Positions 1 to 11,200 of a stretch of DNA of 64,000 nucleotides are shown here, piece by piece. The stretch lies in assembly GCF_027409185.1 (NCBI RefSeq), contig NC_084464.1:42817095-42881094 (forward strand), given 5' to 3'. Position 1 is the first letter of the stretch; each line of letters begins with the position of its first letter. The stretch comes from Cynocephalus volans. Its lineage: Eukaryota > Chordata > Mammalia > Dermoptera > Cynocephalidae. The notes below the pieces were generated by a model that was not told the origin of the DNA, did no database searches, and saw nothing but the letters and a program-made list of their open reading frames with translations. The position numbers and the translations under genes are program-made.

Positions 1-54
1 ATTCCATTTATGCAAAGGTCAAGAACAGGCAAAAACTAACTTATGGTGATAGAA

Positions 55-246
55 GTCAGGATAGTGGTTTCCTTTGGGAAGGAGGGTGGGGTAGTGAGGG
101 GAGGAGCATGGGTAGGTCATTTACAGTGCTAATAAGGCTCTCTCTTCACCTGTATGGTGGAAGCACGGGTGTGTTTACTTTGTGATAACTGAATTGTGTA
201 ATAAAATTGGTGTATCTTTATGTATGCTGTACTTCAATAAAAAGAG
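55..246 (+). mobile_element. Old L1M-type LINE 3' end
   Basis: This part of the PRR3 intron starts with a purine-rich GGGAGG stretch. It then has a segment with 'cacgggtgtgtttacttt' and ends in 'tgctgtacttcaataaaa'. That order is characteristic of the 3' UTR of ancient L1M LINEs in sense orientation. It is diverged and carries no ORF. The subfamily cannot be fixed by eye. Confidence 0.5.
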
Positions 247-319
247 GAGAAAAAAATCAGAGCTGCTGTTTCAGGATTAAGCTGCACATTGGTCACCTTT
301 CTGTGTCTTTTTCTCTCAG

Positions 320-989
320 CCCTTCACAGAGGTCCTCCAGGATCAAGGGGTCCGATGATTCCACCACTGCTGAGTCTCCCACCTCCTCTCCGGGGTAGAG
401 GCCCAATTCGGGGAGGCCTCGGGCCTAGGTCTGGCCCGTACGGTCGTGGCTGGTGGGGAGTCAGTGCTGAACCTCCTTTTCCGGGTCCAGGCCATGGGGG
501 TCCCTCCAGGGGAAGCTTTCATAAAGAGCAGAGAAACCCTCGAAGGCTCAAAAGCTGGTCTCTTATCAAGAATACCTGCCCACCCAAGGATGATCCCCAG
601 ATTATGGAAGGTGAGGTTCATTTTGTTATGCCTGTATACATTTAATACCCATTACTCCCAGAGTGACCTAATTCCCAGGATGTCAGTGACTTCTCCTTTG
701 GGCTATCCTTTTTCCTTTAGAAGTGGGAATAGACCTGAATGTTTTTTCTCCCAGGAGACTCATTCTAAAATACTTGGAAAAGGCAGGGAATAGGAAATCT
801 GACTTCCTTCTCTATCTCTGCTTTTCATTATATCTTCTTTCTTATTTTAATTTTTAACTACCCAGTTTTCTCTTGTTCACAGACAAATCCGACCGCCCTG
901 TTTGCCGACACTTTGCCAAAAAGGGCCACTGTCGATATGAGGACCTCTGTGCCTTCTACCACCCAGGCGTCAATGGACCTCCTCTGTGA
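320..989 (+). CDS. PRR3: PRR3, proline-rich CCCH-finger protein; last two coding exons
   Basis: Two exons, 320-610 and 883-989, encode the C-terminal ~132 residues; earlier exons lie left of the window. The first opens after a CAG acceptor in phase 2 and is rich in Pro, Gly and Arg ([12 protein letters not shown], then PPLLSLPPP). It closes before GTGAGG. The second completes an Asp codon split G|AC and encodes one CCCH finger, [20 protein letters not shown], with spacing C-X8-C-X5-C-X3-H, ending NGPPL-stop. This matches mammalian PRR3 as I remember it (about 188 residues in human). The finger class usually binds RNA, but the cellular role of PRR3 is poorly defined. ABCF1 follows in the same orientation, the MHC class I framework order. 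The finger exon closely resembles the last exon of PPP1R10 downstream. Confidence 0.93.
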
Positions 990-2190
990 GGCTGTGCCTT
1001 CCCATCCAGGCTGGAAGGAGCCCTCTGTGACCTAGTGGCCATGTATTTCCCTGTGGCCCTATGATGGCTACTGCAAGGCTCTTCCACCCAACACCCTTAG
1101 TGACACACCCACCCTCATCTACCATCTCCCCCATTTGGGGTCCAAAGTTGTGTTTCATCAAGGTGCGCGGTGTGTGCGTTTTCTTCTGATCCAGCCTCCA
1201 GAGACTCGCCTTCTGGACCCCATCTTTGCTCCATTTAACTGCCTCCCAGATCTCCCTCGCCAAATGACTGCTAAACAGGAAACCTCTTTGGTGCTGTTTC
1301 TTGTGCATCGTCTACCCAACCCCAGTATTGCCCTTGATTCCTGAGAGCCCTGGAGCGGTTTCCAACCATTCCCTTCTGGCTGCTTGTTTTAAGTCTTTTT
1401 TATGTGACATCCCCTACCCCCGATGTTGTCAGCTGCTCGTGAAACTCACCAGGTTTTCTAACCTAGAATCAAGTGTGGGTGACTGGTACAGAGTTACTCC
1501 CTGAAAGGCCACTCTCCTTGCTTTTGGATTTTGTAGTTTCTCTGTCAGTAGCATGATCCCCACCACTATGGTCTGTGATCACTGTGCTTTGTGAAACTGT
1601 GCATCCCCTCATAGCCTTTCTCAGTGTCTGTGGCATTTTTGTGACTTCCCGACACTAGAATAAGTTTTTCCGCCAAAATGAGCAAGGCTCTTGGTGCCCT
1701 CTAGACTTTCCCTACTTCCCAACACAGGAGGATTATGAAACCTTCCACAAGACTGCCTCCCTGGACCTCCCCATTCTCCTGGTGTTGGTTATTTTGGGTC
1801 TGACACAGGCCCATGAGATGTCTTTTAAAGCCTCTGGTGGGCCTACCCTACTACCTAGCTCCTCCAGCCCATTTAGTTCAACTATATCATTGTGAGGCCA
1901 CCAGCCCTTTCATTTGAATTCTGTGAATCTCCACCTGGCCTATCTTTGGGTGGAACCTGGACAGTACTGTTGCCCTCTTTCAACCCTCTTCCCCTACATC
2001 CCTGGCACTGGTTGTTTTCTGTGAAAACCTCAGTGAACAGGTTCAGTTTTGAACTGGCCCTGAGGAAATGGGTCAGGAGTTGTGTGGGCAAGAGGGACGG
2101 ATGAGAGCCGTTGGAGAACTGAGAATGAGTTTTTTTTCTTTTTAACTTTTTTTTATATTAGTAATAAACGCAGTGGAAACAAGCATTTTC
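990..2190 (+). other. PRR3: PRR3 3' UTR with poly(A) signal
   Basis: About 1.2 kb of non-coding sequence without SINEs follows the PRR3 stop codon. A canonical AATAAA lies at 2163-2168 and a T-rich stretch precedes it. Cleavage is expected about 15-25 bases further on. The ORFs inside this region have no family resemblance. Confidence 0.7.
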
Positions 2191-2257
2191 TTTAATCCCT
2201 GTGTTCCAGTCATCTCTGGCGGTACAGATGAGGCCTGATTGGTTAGCTTACTCTTTT

Positions 2258-2298
2258 TTTTTTTTTTTTTTTGGTGGCTGGCCAGTATGGAAATTCAA
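2258..2298 (-). mobile_element. Severely 5'-truncated tRNA-derived SINE
   Basis: A T-run from about 2252 is followed by GGTGGCTGGCCAGTATGG, the 3' end of the tRNA-Ile monomer SINE in reverse orientation. The nonamer TTACTCTTT flanks it at 2249-2257 and 2299-2307, consistent with a target-site duplication. Only about 25 bases of SINE body remain. Confidence 0.5.
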
Positions 2299-2519
2299 TT
2301 ACTCTTTATTTAGTTCATACGCAGTGATGGTGGAGAATGGCAAGGCTTAAGTTTCTTCAAGTCAAAGAACTATTGGGATTCCATTAGCCTGTAGGCATCA
2401 TCAGACCAAACTGCATTGTGTTCAAGGGCAAAGTTTTGTAGGAAAAAGAAAAGGCCAGGTATCTGTGGAGTAATTTTTAAACATTTTACCTTGTTTGTAG
2501 GTTTGGTGTTTATGGAGTG

Positions 2520-2900
2520 GTAATGATGAAGCAGTCTCTCAACAAATATTGGTGGAGCACTTGTGGGCCAGGCAAAATACTAGGCACTAGAGATAACTGA
2601 GAGCCAAAACTAATAAATTTGAAAAGTTAAGGAGAAGACACATTCACCAAATAATGACAAATACATGTAAAGTTACACCTGTCAAAAGTGCTGTGAAGAA
2701 GACGTGGTGAGAGTGTAATAAAAGGTGTCTGGGAAGGAAATGACAGCTGAAAGAAGCTGAAGGATAAGTGTCAGGTGGGGCAGGAGTGTAGTCCAGGCAA
2801 GGGTATTTGCTAAGAGACCTAGGGGAATAAGAACAAGAAATCTAGGGAAAGAGTGGAAGATGAGACAGGGAGAGGAGCTAGACCACTCAGGACCTTGCAG
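2520..2900. mobile_element. L2-like LINE fragment
   Basis: The segment has the 'caacaaatattggtggagca' followed by 'ccaggcaaaatactaggcac' arrangement typical of L2 3' regions. It is strongly diverged. Limits are approximate. Confidence 0.45.
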
Positions 2901-3453
2901 AATGTAAGGATTTGGTACTTTTCTTAAGAAAAGCCTTTGAAGAGTTATAGGCAGATGAATATCATGGATTAGGTTGGTTTTGCAAACAGATCAACTGCAT
3001 TGAGAGGGCTAGGCTTGGAACTGAAGGTTTGAAGGTTACTTCGGTGGTACAGGTGAGCCACAGTGGTGGTGTAGATTTGGGTAGTGGAGTTGGAGATAAG
3101 TGGACATACAGAAATGACAGGTCAAAATCAGAGTATTTTAGGTTTCTCTGGGTGTTTCTGGCTTACATAACTAAGTGCCATTTAAATAGAAAGGTATTGG
3201 AAGGAAACAAGCAGAATGCCAGTAATTTGCTTTTGGTTTGGTTGAGTCTGAGCTGCCTTTTAAGATATCGAAGTAGAGATATCAAGTAGGTAGTTGGATA
3301 TACATGTTTTGGTATTCAGATTAGAATCAGTTATCTGCATATAGGTGGTGTTTGAACCCATGAGCATTCATTCACTTTGCAAGTTTTAAGCACGAATTAT
3401 GTCCCAGTATATCAGATTTAAGTTCAGTTGTAACAGAAACCCGAAATTAGTCT

Positions 3454-3630
3454 TTTTTTTTTTTTTTTTTTTTTTAAAAGATGACCGGTAAGGGGATCTT
3501 AACCCTTGACTTGGTGTTGTCAGCACCACACTCAGCCAGTGAGCGAACCGGCCATCCGTATATGGGATCCGAACCCGGGGCCTTGGTGTTATCAGCACCG
3601 CACTCTACCGAGTGAGCCACGGGCCGGCCC
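3454..3630 (-). mobile_element. tRNA-Ile dimer SINE (CYN-like)
   Basis: In reverse orientation this has a poly(T) tract and a right monomer, then a left monomer ending GCCACGGGCCGGCCC. Each monomer holds a tRNA-Ile-like core: the left one keeps a GAT anticodon context (CTGATAAC on the sense strand) and the TTCGGATCC B box. A 13-base target-site duplication, ccgaaattagtct, flanks it at 3441-3453 and 3631-3643. Confidence 0.85.
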
Positions 3631-4849
3631 CCGAAATTAGTCTTAAACAAGATAGAAGTTTAGTTCAGAAGTCAAGGGGTAGACAGTCCAAAGCATGTGT
3701 ACAATCATGCCACCACAAGGTCCTCAGGTATTCAGAAACCCAAAGCTCAACTTTTCAGCTCTGCAATCCCTGATCAAACACCTATTCACAGTCCAAAGTG
3801 AAGCTATAGCTTCCTCATCCACATTCAAAGCCTCAAGATGGAGGAAGGGCAGAAGACACCAGTTGTCTGGGAGGAAATTTACTCAAAGTTAATGCACAGC
3901 TCTTCTACTTGTATGCCACTGCCCATAACTTAGTTCTTTGGAAAAGTACTCTTTGTTCAGGCAGCCATGAGCTAAGCGAAATACCAGGGGCTTTCAGCTG
4001 GTAAACATATTAGGGTAGGATGAACAGCATCTACCCGCCACTCACTATGATAAAATTTGGGGATGCAATAGAGAGTAAGATGTAAAGATGTCCATGCCCT
4101 CCAGCTGGAGACCACCAGGATCACACCTACGGTCAAACAAAGTTGGGTTTAAGAACTCTGCAGAAGTTATTAATAGATAGTTAGGATTAGGTTTTGTGTG
4201 AGGTGATTTCAAAGAAGAGGGGAATCATTCTGGTTTGTGTGCTGTCAGGAAGCAGGGGCAATTCTATGATTTCACATTCTTATAAATCTTATCTAGAAGG
4301 AGGGAGGAATGAAATAGGCTACAGCTATAATGTAAAAACAGCCATCACTCATTTTAGCCAAGAGAGAGCTGCTTGGTATTTTGTGGTTTGCACAGTGACC
4401 TTGTTTTTGTCTTTGCTTAGACAAGGTTATGAAGTTCGTCTTACTTTACAATCTGTGAGATTATGTTCAATAAAAGAGCACCATAGCCTAGCTGTTAGTG
4501 TCAAGCCAGTTCCCAGTTGTCAGAGGCTGCTTTTCTCAAAAATAAACAAATAGATAATTACAGGTTATGGTAAATGATGTGAAAGAAATAATGGAGTAAG
4601 TGAATAGAAAACAATGGTTGGGTGGCCACTCGAAACATGGTGGTTAGGATAGACCCCTGAAGAATTTGTAGCTGAAATCACTTGGGAGGGGAATGTCAAG
4701 TGGAAAGAAGAGAGGGCCCAGGACTTAGCCTTGAGTAACTCTGACATTTAATGGCTGAGCCAAGGACAAGGAGACTGAGAAGGGATGCCTGAGAGACAAA
4801 GATTGCAGAGTGTGGCATGGTCTGGCTGCTCGCTTTGTGTCAGGTACCA

Positions 4850-5033
4850 TGCTAAGCTCTTGTATCCATTGTCTTATTTAAGCTTCATGTTTACTCAATG
4901 AATACTTCAGTGCCTACTCTAGGGCAGGCACTGCTGTAGGAGCTGAAGATATATCAATGAAAAGGACAAAATCCCTGCCATATAGAGCTGACATTGTTTT
5001 GAGGATGATAGACAATAAATACACGTGTGATAT

Positions 5034-5068
<35 letters not shown>

Positions 5069-5560
5069 TGACCGGTAAGGGGATCTTAACCCTTGACTTG
5101 GTGTTGTGAGCACCACACTCAGCCAGTGAGCGAACCGGCCATCCGTATATGGGATCCAAACCCGGGGCCTTGGTGTTCTCAGCACCGCACTCTCCCGAGT
5201 GAGCCACGGGCCGGCCCCACGTGTGATATAATTTTAAGTAATAATAAGTGCTCTGAAGAAGAGGCTAGAAAGTGACAGATGGGAGAGGACAGGTTGATAT
5301 CAAAATAGATAGGACTTCTTTGAGGAAGTAACACATGGACAGAAATTAAATGAAGGAGCAAACCATATGAATATGTGGGAGAAGTGCACTCCAGGCATAG
5401 GGAACAGCAAGGGGAAAGGCCCTGAGGCAAGAATGAGATTGGAATGAAAATAGAAGGCCATGTGGGTAGCCTGTGGGAGATGAGATCAAGAAGTTCAACA
5501 GGCCATGTCTTACAGACCCCTGTAAGCTATGGTAAAGCATTTGGATTTTATTCTGAGTAT
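4850..5560. mobile_element. L2-like LINE split by a SINE
   Basis: The 'gcctactctagggcaggcac' segment, the 'aaaatccctgccatatagag' segment and, past the inserted SINE at 5040-5218, the 'ggccctgaggcaagaa' segment form an L2-like series. The two halves were continuous before the SINE inserted. Ends are approximate. Confidence 0.45.
5040..5218 (-). mobile_element. tRNA-Ile dimer SINE (CYN-like)
   Basis: This is a full-length dimer in reverse orientation with a tail of more than 20 T. The 17-base direct repeat acgtgtgatataatttt at 5023-5039 and 5219-5235 is a perfect target-site duplication. The body is nearly identical to the copies at 3454 and 60582. Confidence 0.87.
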
Positions 5561-5739
5561 TTTGAACAAATGGTTTACATTTTAAACCTACCACTGACTG
5601 TAGGTGAGAAGAATGGACTAGAAAATTAGAACAGTACGGAGACCAGTTAGGAAGCCACTGCAGGGGACTAATCCAGAGGAGAAGAGATAGCGGCTTGGAC
5701 TAGGGTAGAGGTGGAAAAGTGGTCAGATTTGGGATATGT

Positions 5740-6745
5740 TTTAAAGTCTCAGTTGATGGTAATTTCATCTTTCCAGATGCTCAAGCCAGAAACCTTGGAG
5801 TGATCCTTAATTCCTTCCTGTCATATCTGACCTCCAATTCATTAACAAAATTTGTTGGCTCTTTTTTCAAAATATGCCCAGAAACCAGCTTTCTTCACCA
5901 CCTCCACTACTATCACCCTGGTCTGAGTCACCGTCACCTCTTAATAAGTCTCCCTGATTCTACCATTTCTGCCCACCCCTACCCTCACCCCCAGTCTATT
6001 CTCATCACAGCCCCCAGCATCATTACTTTAAAATGGGTCATGTCACTTTGCTCAGAACCCTGCAGTGACTTCCATTTTAACCAAGAGAAGAAGCTAACAT
6101 CTTTAAGATGACATAAAAACCCTTCTCAATCCAGACCGTGCTTTACTTCTGTTTGCCTTTCCAACAACCTCTTGCTCATTCATGCCACTCCAGCCACACG
6201 GGCCTCCTTGCTGTTTTTTCCTCATATATGCAAGGACACTCCTGGCGCAGGGCATTGCTCTAACTGCTCCTTCTGCTAGAAGGGCTTTTCTGCCAGAAAT
6301 TCATGTGTCCAAAACCCTCACCTTCTTCAAGGGTTTGCTTGACTTTCACTTCAAGGCCTCATGGATGTTCTGTTTAGTCCTGCAACCTGCTCTCCTGATA
6401 CTTTTTACTTTGATCTATATTTTCTTTTATCCGTAGCATTACCTCTCCTGCTACAAATGCAAGCAGAGATCTTTTTTTTTTTAAAGATGACCAGTAAGGG
6501 GATCTTAACCCTTGACTTGGTGTTGTCAGCACCACGCTCACCCAATGAGCTAACCGGCCATCGCTATATGGGATCCAAACCCGTGGTCTTGGTGTTATAA
6601 GCACCACACTCTCCCGAGTGAGCCACGGGCCAGCCCAGAGATCTTTATTTTATTTAGTGGTATCCCAAGAGCCTAGAAAAGTGCCTGCATATACCATACA
6701 CTCAATAAATATATTTGTTGAACGGATGAATGAATGACATGGCTG
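5740..6745 (+). mobile_element. L2-like LINE split by a SINE
   Basis: This is a remnant of an L2 ORF2 3' region in sense orientation. It shows motif order such as 'gtgacttccattttaacc', the 'gggcttttctgccagaaat' region and the 'caataaatatatttgttgaa' end. A dimer SINE at 6475-6636 interrupts it. The 130-codon ORF inside is a repeat remnant, not a gene. Confidence 0.45.
6475..6636 (-). mobile_element. tRNA-Ile dimer SINE (CYN-like)
   Basis: Reverse-orientation dimer with a short T tract. The target-site duplication is agagatcttt at 6465-6474 and 6637-6646. It has more substitutions than the copies at 3454 and 5040, including GACCAGTAAG and ATCGCTATATG. Confidence 0.82.
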
Positions 6746-7424
6746 CTGATAGATTAGTTAGGGGAGAGGGAATGAAGAAAAGAGGATGATCTTCCAGTTT
6801 TGGCCCCAGTAACTGGATGAAAAGCAGTGGATTTCTTGGCATGGGGAGGTCTGGAAGAGACAGTCTTGAGGAGTAAAAACAAGAGTTTCCTTTTGTACAT
6901 ATTAGTTAGAGATTTATTTGAGATCTCAGAGAGGATGTCCAGTAAACAGTTGAATTCATAAGCCTGGAGCTCGGGGCAGAAATTGGGGACAGCAAGAGAC
7001 ATTTGGGAATCTCCATCAGTTATAGGTGATATTTAAAGTCATGAGACATAAGTAATAAGTTTAGATAAAGAAGAGCATCAAAGATTGAGCCCTGAAGAAC
7101 CTCAGGAAAAGAAGCCAGCATAGGAGGAAAAAGGGAGCAGTCTGTGAGATAGAAAGGAAATCTGTAGAGGGCATTGTCCCTGAAGAAAACAAAGGAAGGA
7201 GGGAGTAATGAACGTATCAAATGCTCCTGGGAGAGTGAGCAAGTTGAGGTCGAAGAACTAGCTCCTGATCTGTTGACCTTGGCAAGAGTGAACTCAGCAT
7301 TGGTAGGAACAAAAGCGCAATTGTAGTGGTTTAAAGGGAGAATGGGATCTGACAGGGCAAGGAGAGCCCCTAGCTCAGGCTCCCACACCTACTATTAAGT
7401 GGTAGAGTTAGAAGTGAACTCAAA

Positions 7425-7535
7425 TCTTGATCGTGGTGATGGTTTAATGGGTTTAAGCATGTCAAAACTTATCAAAGTGTACACTTTGCTGTTCACCGTA
7501 TGTCAATTATACCTCAGTAAAGCTGTAATCCGCCC
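7425..7535 (+). mobile_element. L1M-type LINE 3' end
   Basis: The 'gtacactttgctgttcaccg' segment followed by 'tatgtcaattatacctcagt' is the classic 3' end of L1MA/L1MB-type LINEs in sense orientation. A C-run follows, then unique sequence leading to the ABCF1 promoter. Confidence 0.55.
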
Positions 7536-7869
7536 CCCCCCAAAAGTGTACCCAAACTCTACCGCATCGTGATTTCTGTTTGTTGGGCTACTGTTCCTCG
7601 TCTACAACTGTACATTTGTACATTTCGGGATTTTGTGACACATCTCAACACTGGACCGGCAAGGCCTCTTCCTTAATCAGTGGACTGATTGCGTTCTGCT
7701 CCTGACCAGACCCGGACGTAAGTGGACGGTAGAAGGTAATATCCATTTTTTTAAAAAAATGTATGCCTCAACTCCTTCATACTAGTTGGAAATTATTATA
7801 TTCATTCCCTGAGTCTCACGGCGTCGCGGGGTCACTGGGTCAGGCTTCCCAGACAGTCATAACAGTGAT

Positions 7870-8200
7870 GCTGACGCCAAGAGCGCAGGTGGACGCCGGC
7901 CCGGCCCCGCCCCGTCATTGCAGGCCACGCCTCCACCGGGCCACGGCAACACCCAAGCCCGCCGAGATGACGACGCGGCGCGCACGTGCACCCCCCGGGG
8001 GCGGGGTTGGGCGCGCGGGCGTGGAGAACCCGCCCCATTCGGGGCTCCACGCCGCCGGAAGCGGAAATAGCGCAGGGTGCCACCGAAGTAGTCGTAACTG
8101 CCACCGCGATGCCGAAGGGCCCCAAGCAACAGCCGCCGGAGCCCGAGTGGATCGGGGACGGGGAGAGCACGAGCCCCGCAGGTGAGGCTGGTAGGCAGGG
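7870..8200 (+). promoter_or_regulatory. ABCF1: ABCF1 CpG-island promoter
   Basis: CpG density rises abruptly here against an AT-rich surrounding, and no TATA box is seen. A GC box (GGGGGCGGGG) sits near 7998-8007. An ETS-type CCGGAAGC lies at 8055-8062 and a second GGAAAT-type site directly after it. The start codon at 8109 lies about 50 bases past the ETS pair, so the transcription start is probably around 8050-8090. Confidence 0.7.
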
Positions 8201-11200
8201 AGGAAATGAGAGAGGAAAGAGAAGAGAGAGTGCGCGTGTCTTGCGGGGGTCACAGGGCACGAGACTGACCGGGCCCTGCGGGGTCTACTGCGCATGCGTG
8301 TTATGGGGCCGGGAAGCTTTTGCCCGGCATGAGTGGGTTTGGAGTGAGGGGGGAAGGAAAGGTGCCGGGGTGTCGCACGCGAACTTCATTGGGACTGGGC
8401 AAGAGACGAGGAAGAGCATATGGTGCCGAGGGAGAGATGGAGAGATGGGGGAAATGAGAAAGTTCTTCGTTCTTCTGTTTTGGACACGTTCTCCACGACA
8501 TTATATCTTGGAGGAATATGTAAGACCTGCCTCGACCTCCCCTTACGCTCGCGCACGTACCTCGGGAGCCCGTGATCCCACTTGTTTCTTAAATAGAATG
8601 ACTCCTTCATGGGTTCTTTCATAAGACACGTATCTGAATTAACTGGAGCTTGAGTGTAGAGTGTGGATGTTGGAATGGGGGTTAGGGTTTACTTAAAAGT
8701 AACGAATGTTCGTTGCTCTCCTGTTGTTAATTAAGCACGATATATACTGTGCTTTGGGAGGGGAAAGAAAAAAATGAGAAAATACCTTCCAAGCTTTGAA
8801 AGCACTTCAATGGGGAGATAAAATGGACACACATAATTACAGTAGGTATACCGTGACTCATTTTACACGTATTTATTGGGTGCCTACTGTACACCAGGTA
8901 CTGTACAAAGGAACTGGGAATGTGGAGGTAAAAGATAAGCCTTTCCCTCAAGGGGTTACCTAGTCTAGTGGAGGGACAGAGCATTAAACAGCCAGTGGTT
9001 GTCAGAGTGTGATGAATGTGCTTGAGAATGCTTAGGGACTACAAAATAGAGGAGGAACACCTACTCAGACAGGTAAGTTAGGAGTGTCAGCGAAGCCTCC
9101 CAGGAATATGTAATACCTTAATTCATTCTTGAAGGATCAGTATGAGTTAGAGAAAGCTCATTCCACACAGAGGAAGAAGTTTGTGGAAAGGTAGAGATGC
9201 AGGTGAGCCTGGCTGGTTCCCACTAGAGCCTGGTGACTAGTGTGATGGATTTGGAAAGATGTGCAGTAGACAGAAAATGAAAGGCTTTATATGCTATTCC
9301 AAGGAGTAGTTTAATCCTAAAGACATTCAGGAAGAAAGACCCATTGAAGTGCAGAAGGAATGATCAGCCATCCTGACAACACTGAGTAGTGGAGAATGGC
9401 CTTGAATTGGTCAAGATGGAGGAAGGGAGACCATTTAGGAGGCTCTGGCAATGATCCAGGTGAGAAGTAAGGGAATGAGCCAAAGCAGTGATGTCTAAAG
9501 AGTTACTGAGGAAGTGGCATTGACCAGCACTGAGAACTAAATGAAGGGAGAATTAAGAATGACACTAGCTTAAGTAACCCAGAGGATAGTAGACTTTTAA
9601 TTGAAAGCAGTCATGGGCTGTAATGTGGGGCATGGGGAGAGATAAGATGAGCTTTTGAATGCTGAGTTGGAGATTTCTGAGGAATTTCTAAGAGGAGATG
9701 CCAAGGAGAGAGAGTTTGTTTAGTGACTGTGGAGAGTGACATAAACTAGGAATAAAGACACAAGCGAGTATAGTTGAAGTAGTTGGCTATGGAGGAGTTC
9801 CCTAGAGAGTGTATGCAGATTGAAGCAAAAAGAGGGCAGAAGGCAGGAAGCCAAAAGAACCTCAACAAGGAAGGGCAGCAGGGTAGGGAAGAAGGCTGAG
9901 ATGAGACTGAGAAAGGCGAGGTGCCAGAGAAACTGGAGACAAACACAGAGCCAGCAGGATCCCAGAAGTTAAGTCATGACAGGAGAGGAGAATGCAAGGA
10001 TGCAGAGGTACGTAACGTGGAATGGTGCAGCAAAGTCAAGCCAAATAAGGACTAAATAGTTTTTGGCTTGAGGAGTTAAGGGGGTCGGTGGCAAGTCTGG
10101 CAAAAGTGGTGTTCATTAGGAGATGGTACCCACATCAGGCTGCAGTATGTTCAAAAAGGAATGGGAGATGAGGACGTGGAGCTAGTGTGAACTATGCTTT
10201 TGAGACTCAGTGAAGACAAGGATAGAAAACAGTAATGGGGGAGTGGGGTGGAAAAGGTTAAGAAAAGTGTTTCTTTTGCTTTGAGGTTAGGAGCAGCTTA
10301 AGTGCTATACTAATAGGAGAAGAGAGATGGAAGATACAGTATAGCTGTAGCAATACTTAAACTTTTTCTGTTCCTTGGTGATTATATTTTCTCACAATTG
10401 AACTTGCACACAGGCTTTCCATTCCCTATGGTCAGGTGGATGAGAGTGTTGTTTAAAGTACAAAAGAGATTTAAAGGAAGGAGAGATAGTATGGTTGTCT
10501 TAGTCCTTGGGGAGAAATCAGTGTCTGGGATGAGTCACTTCTCAGTGTTGCCAAGGTGAGCTGATCATGTCATTCCTCCTAATGTACTTCAGAGGGTTTT
10601 TTCTCTTAACGTCTTTAAGGATTAAACTCCTTGGAATAGCATATAAAGCCTTACGTTACTAATCCTGCACATCTTTCCAACTTCACACTAGTCATCCAGT
10701 ACTGGGATCAGATTTTGAAATGTGTTCTGGATGGAGGACACTGCTTAAGCAAAACCAGACTTAAGCATGCCTGGGACTTAAGGATAAGGGAGAAGCTAGT
10801 GTCTAGAACACAGGTGTGGGTAGGGAAACAGAAAAGATAGTATAGGGCCCTTTTAGTATGTGAAACCCTAAATTATAGGGATTGTCCTTTCTTCTCTCCA
10901 ATTTTTTGGCAAAGCAGATGCTCAGTAAAACTTTGCAGAATAAATGATTACTATGGAATTCTGGTCTGAGAATTCTGGTCTAAGAGTACTTAATGTAGTA
11001 GATAGCAAGATTCCATCAACTTCTTTTTTTTTTTTTTTTTTTTTGAAAAATGTTAAATTATTATAGGAATGTTTTTGGGTATAATTGGATGGCACTGGGT
11101 GGAAGGGATGGTTTGGAAAGGAGGGTGATAGATAGGGCATGAAGAGAAATCGTAAGACTGCTGGCTGCCTCCCAATCTGATAAGGGGACATTAGACATAG

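Larger units (their letters stand above)
2191..7869. other. PRR3-ABCF1 intergenic spacer
   Basis: No coding exon is visible in this 5.7 kb. It is made of old L2-like fragments, three minus-strand tRNA-Ile-dimer SINEs, one truncated SINE and a fossil L1 3' end near 7430. The remainder looks like unique, moderately AT-rich DNA. The predicted ORFs here are short, lack domains and often read through repeats. Confidence 0.7.

Noticed and set aside
7763-8624. Overlapping long ORFs on both strands at the ABCF1 promoter
   Set aside because: They result from CpG-island composition. The true frame starts at 8109 and leaves by splicing at 8181.
11022-11044. Poly(T) tract as the tail of a SINE
   Set aside because: No SINE body or target-site duplication is recognisable beside it.
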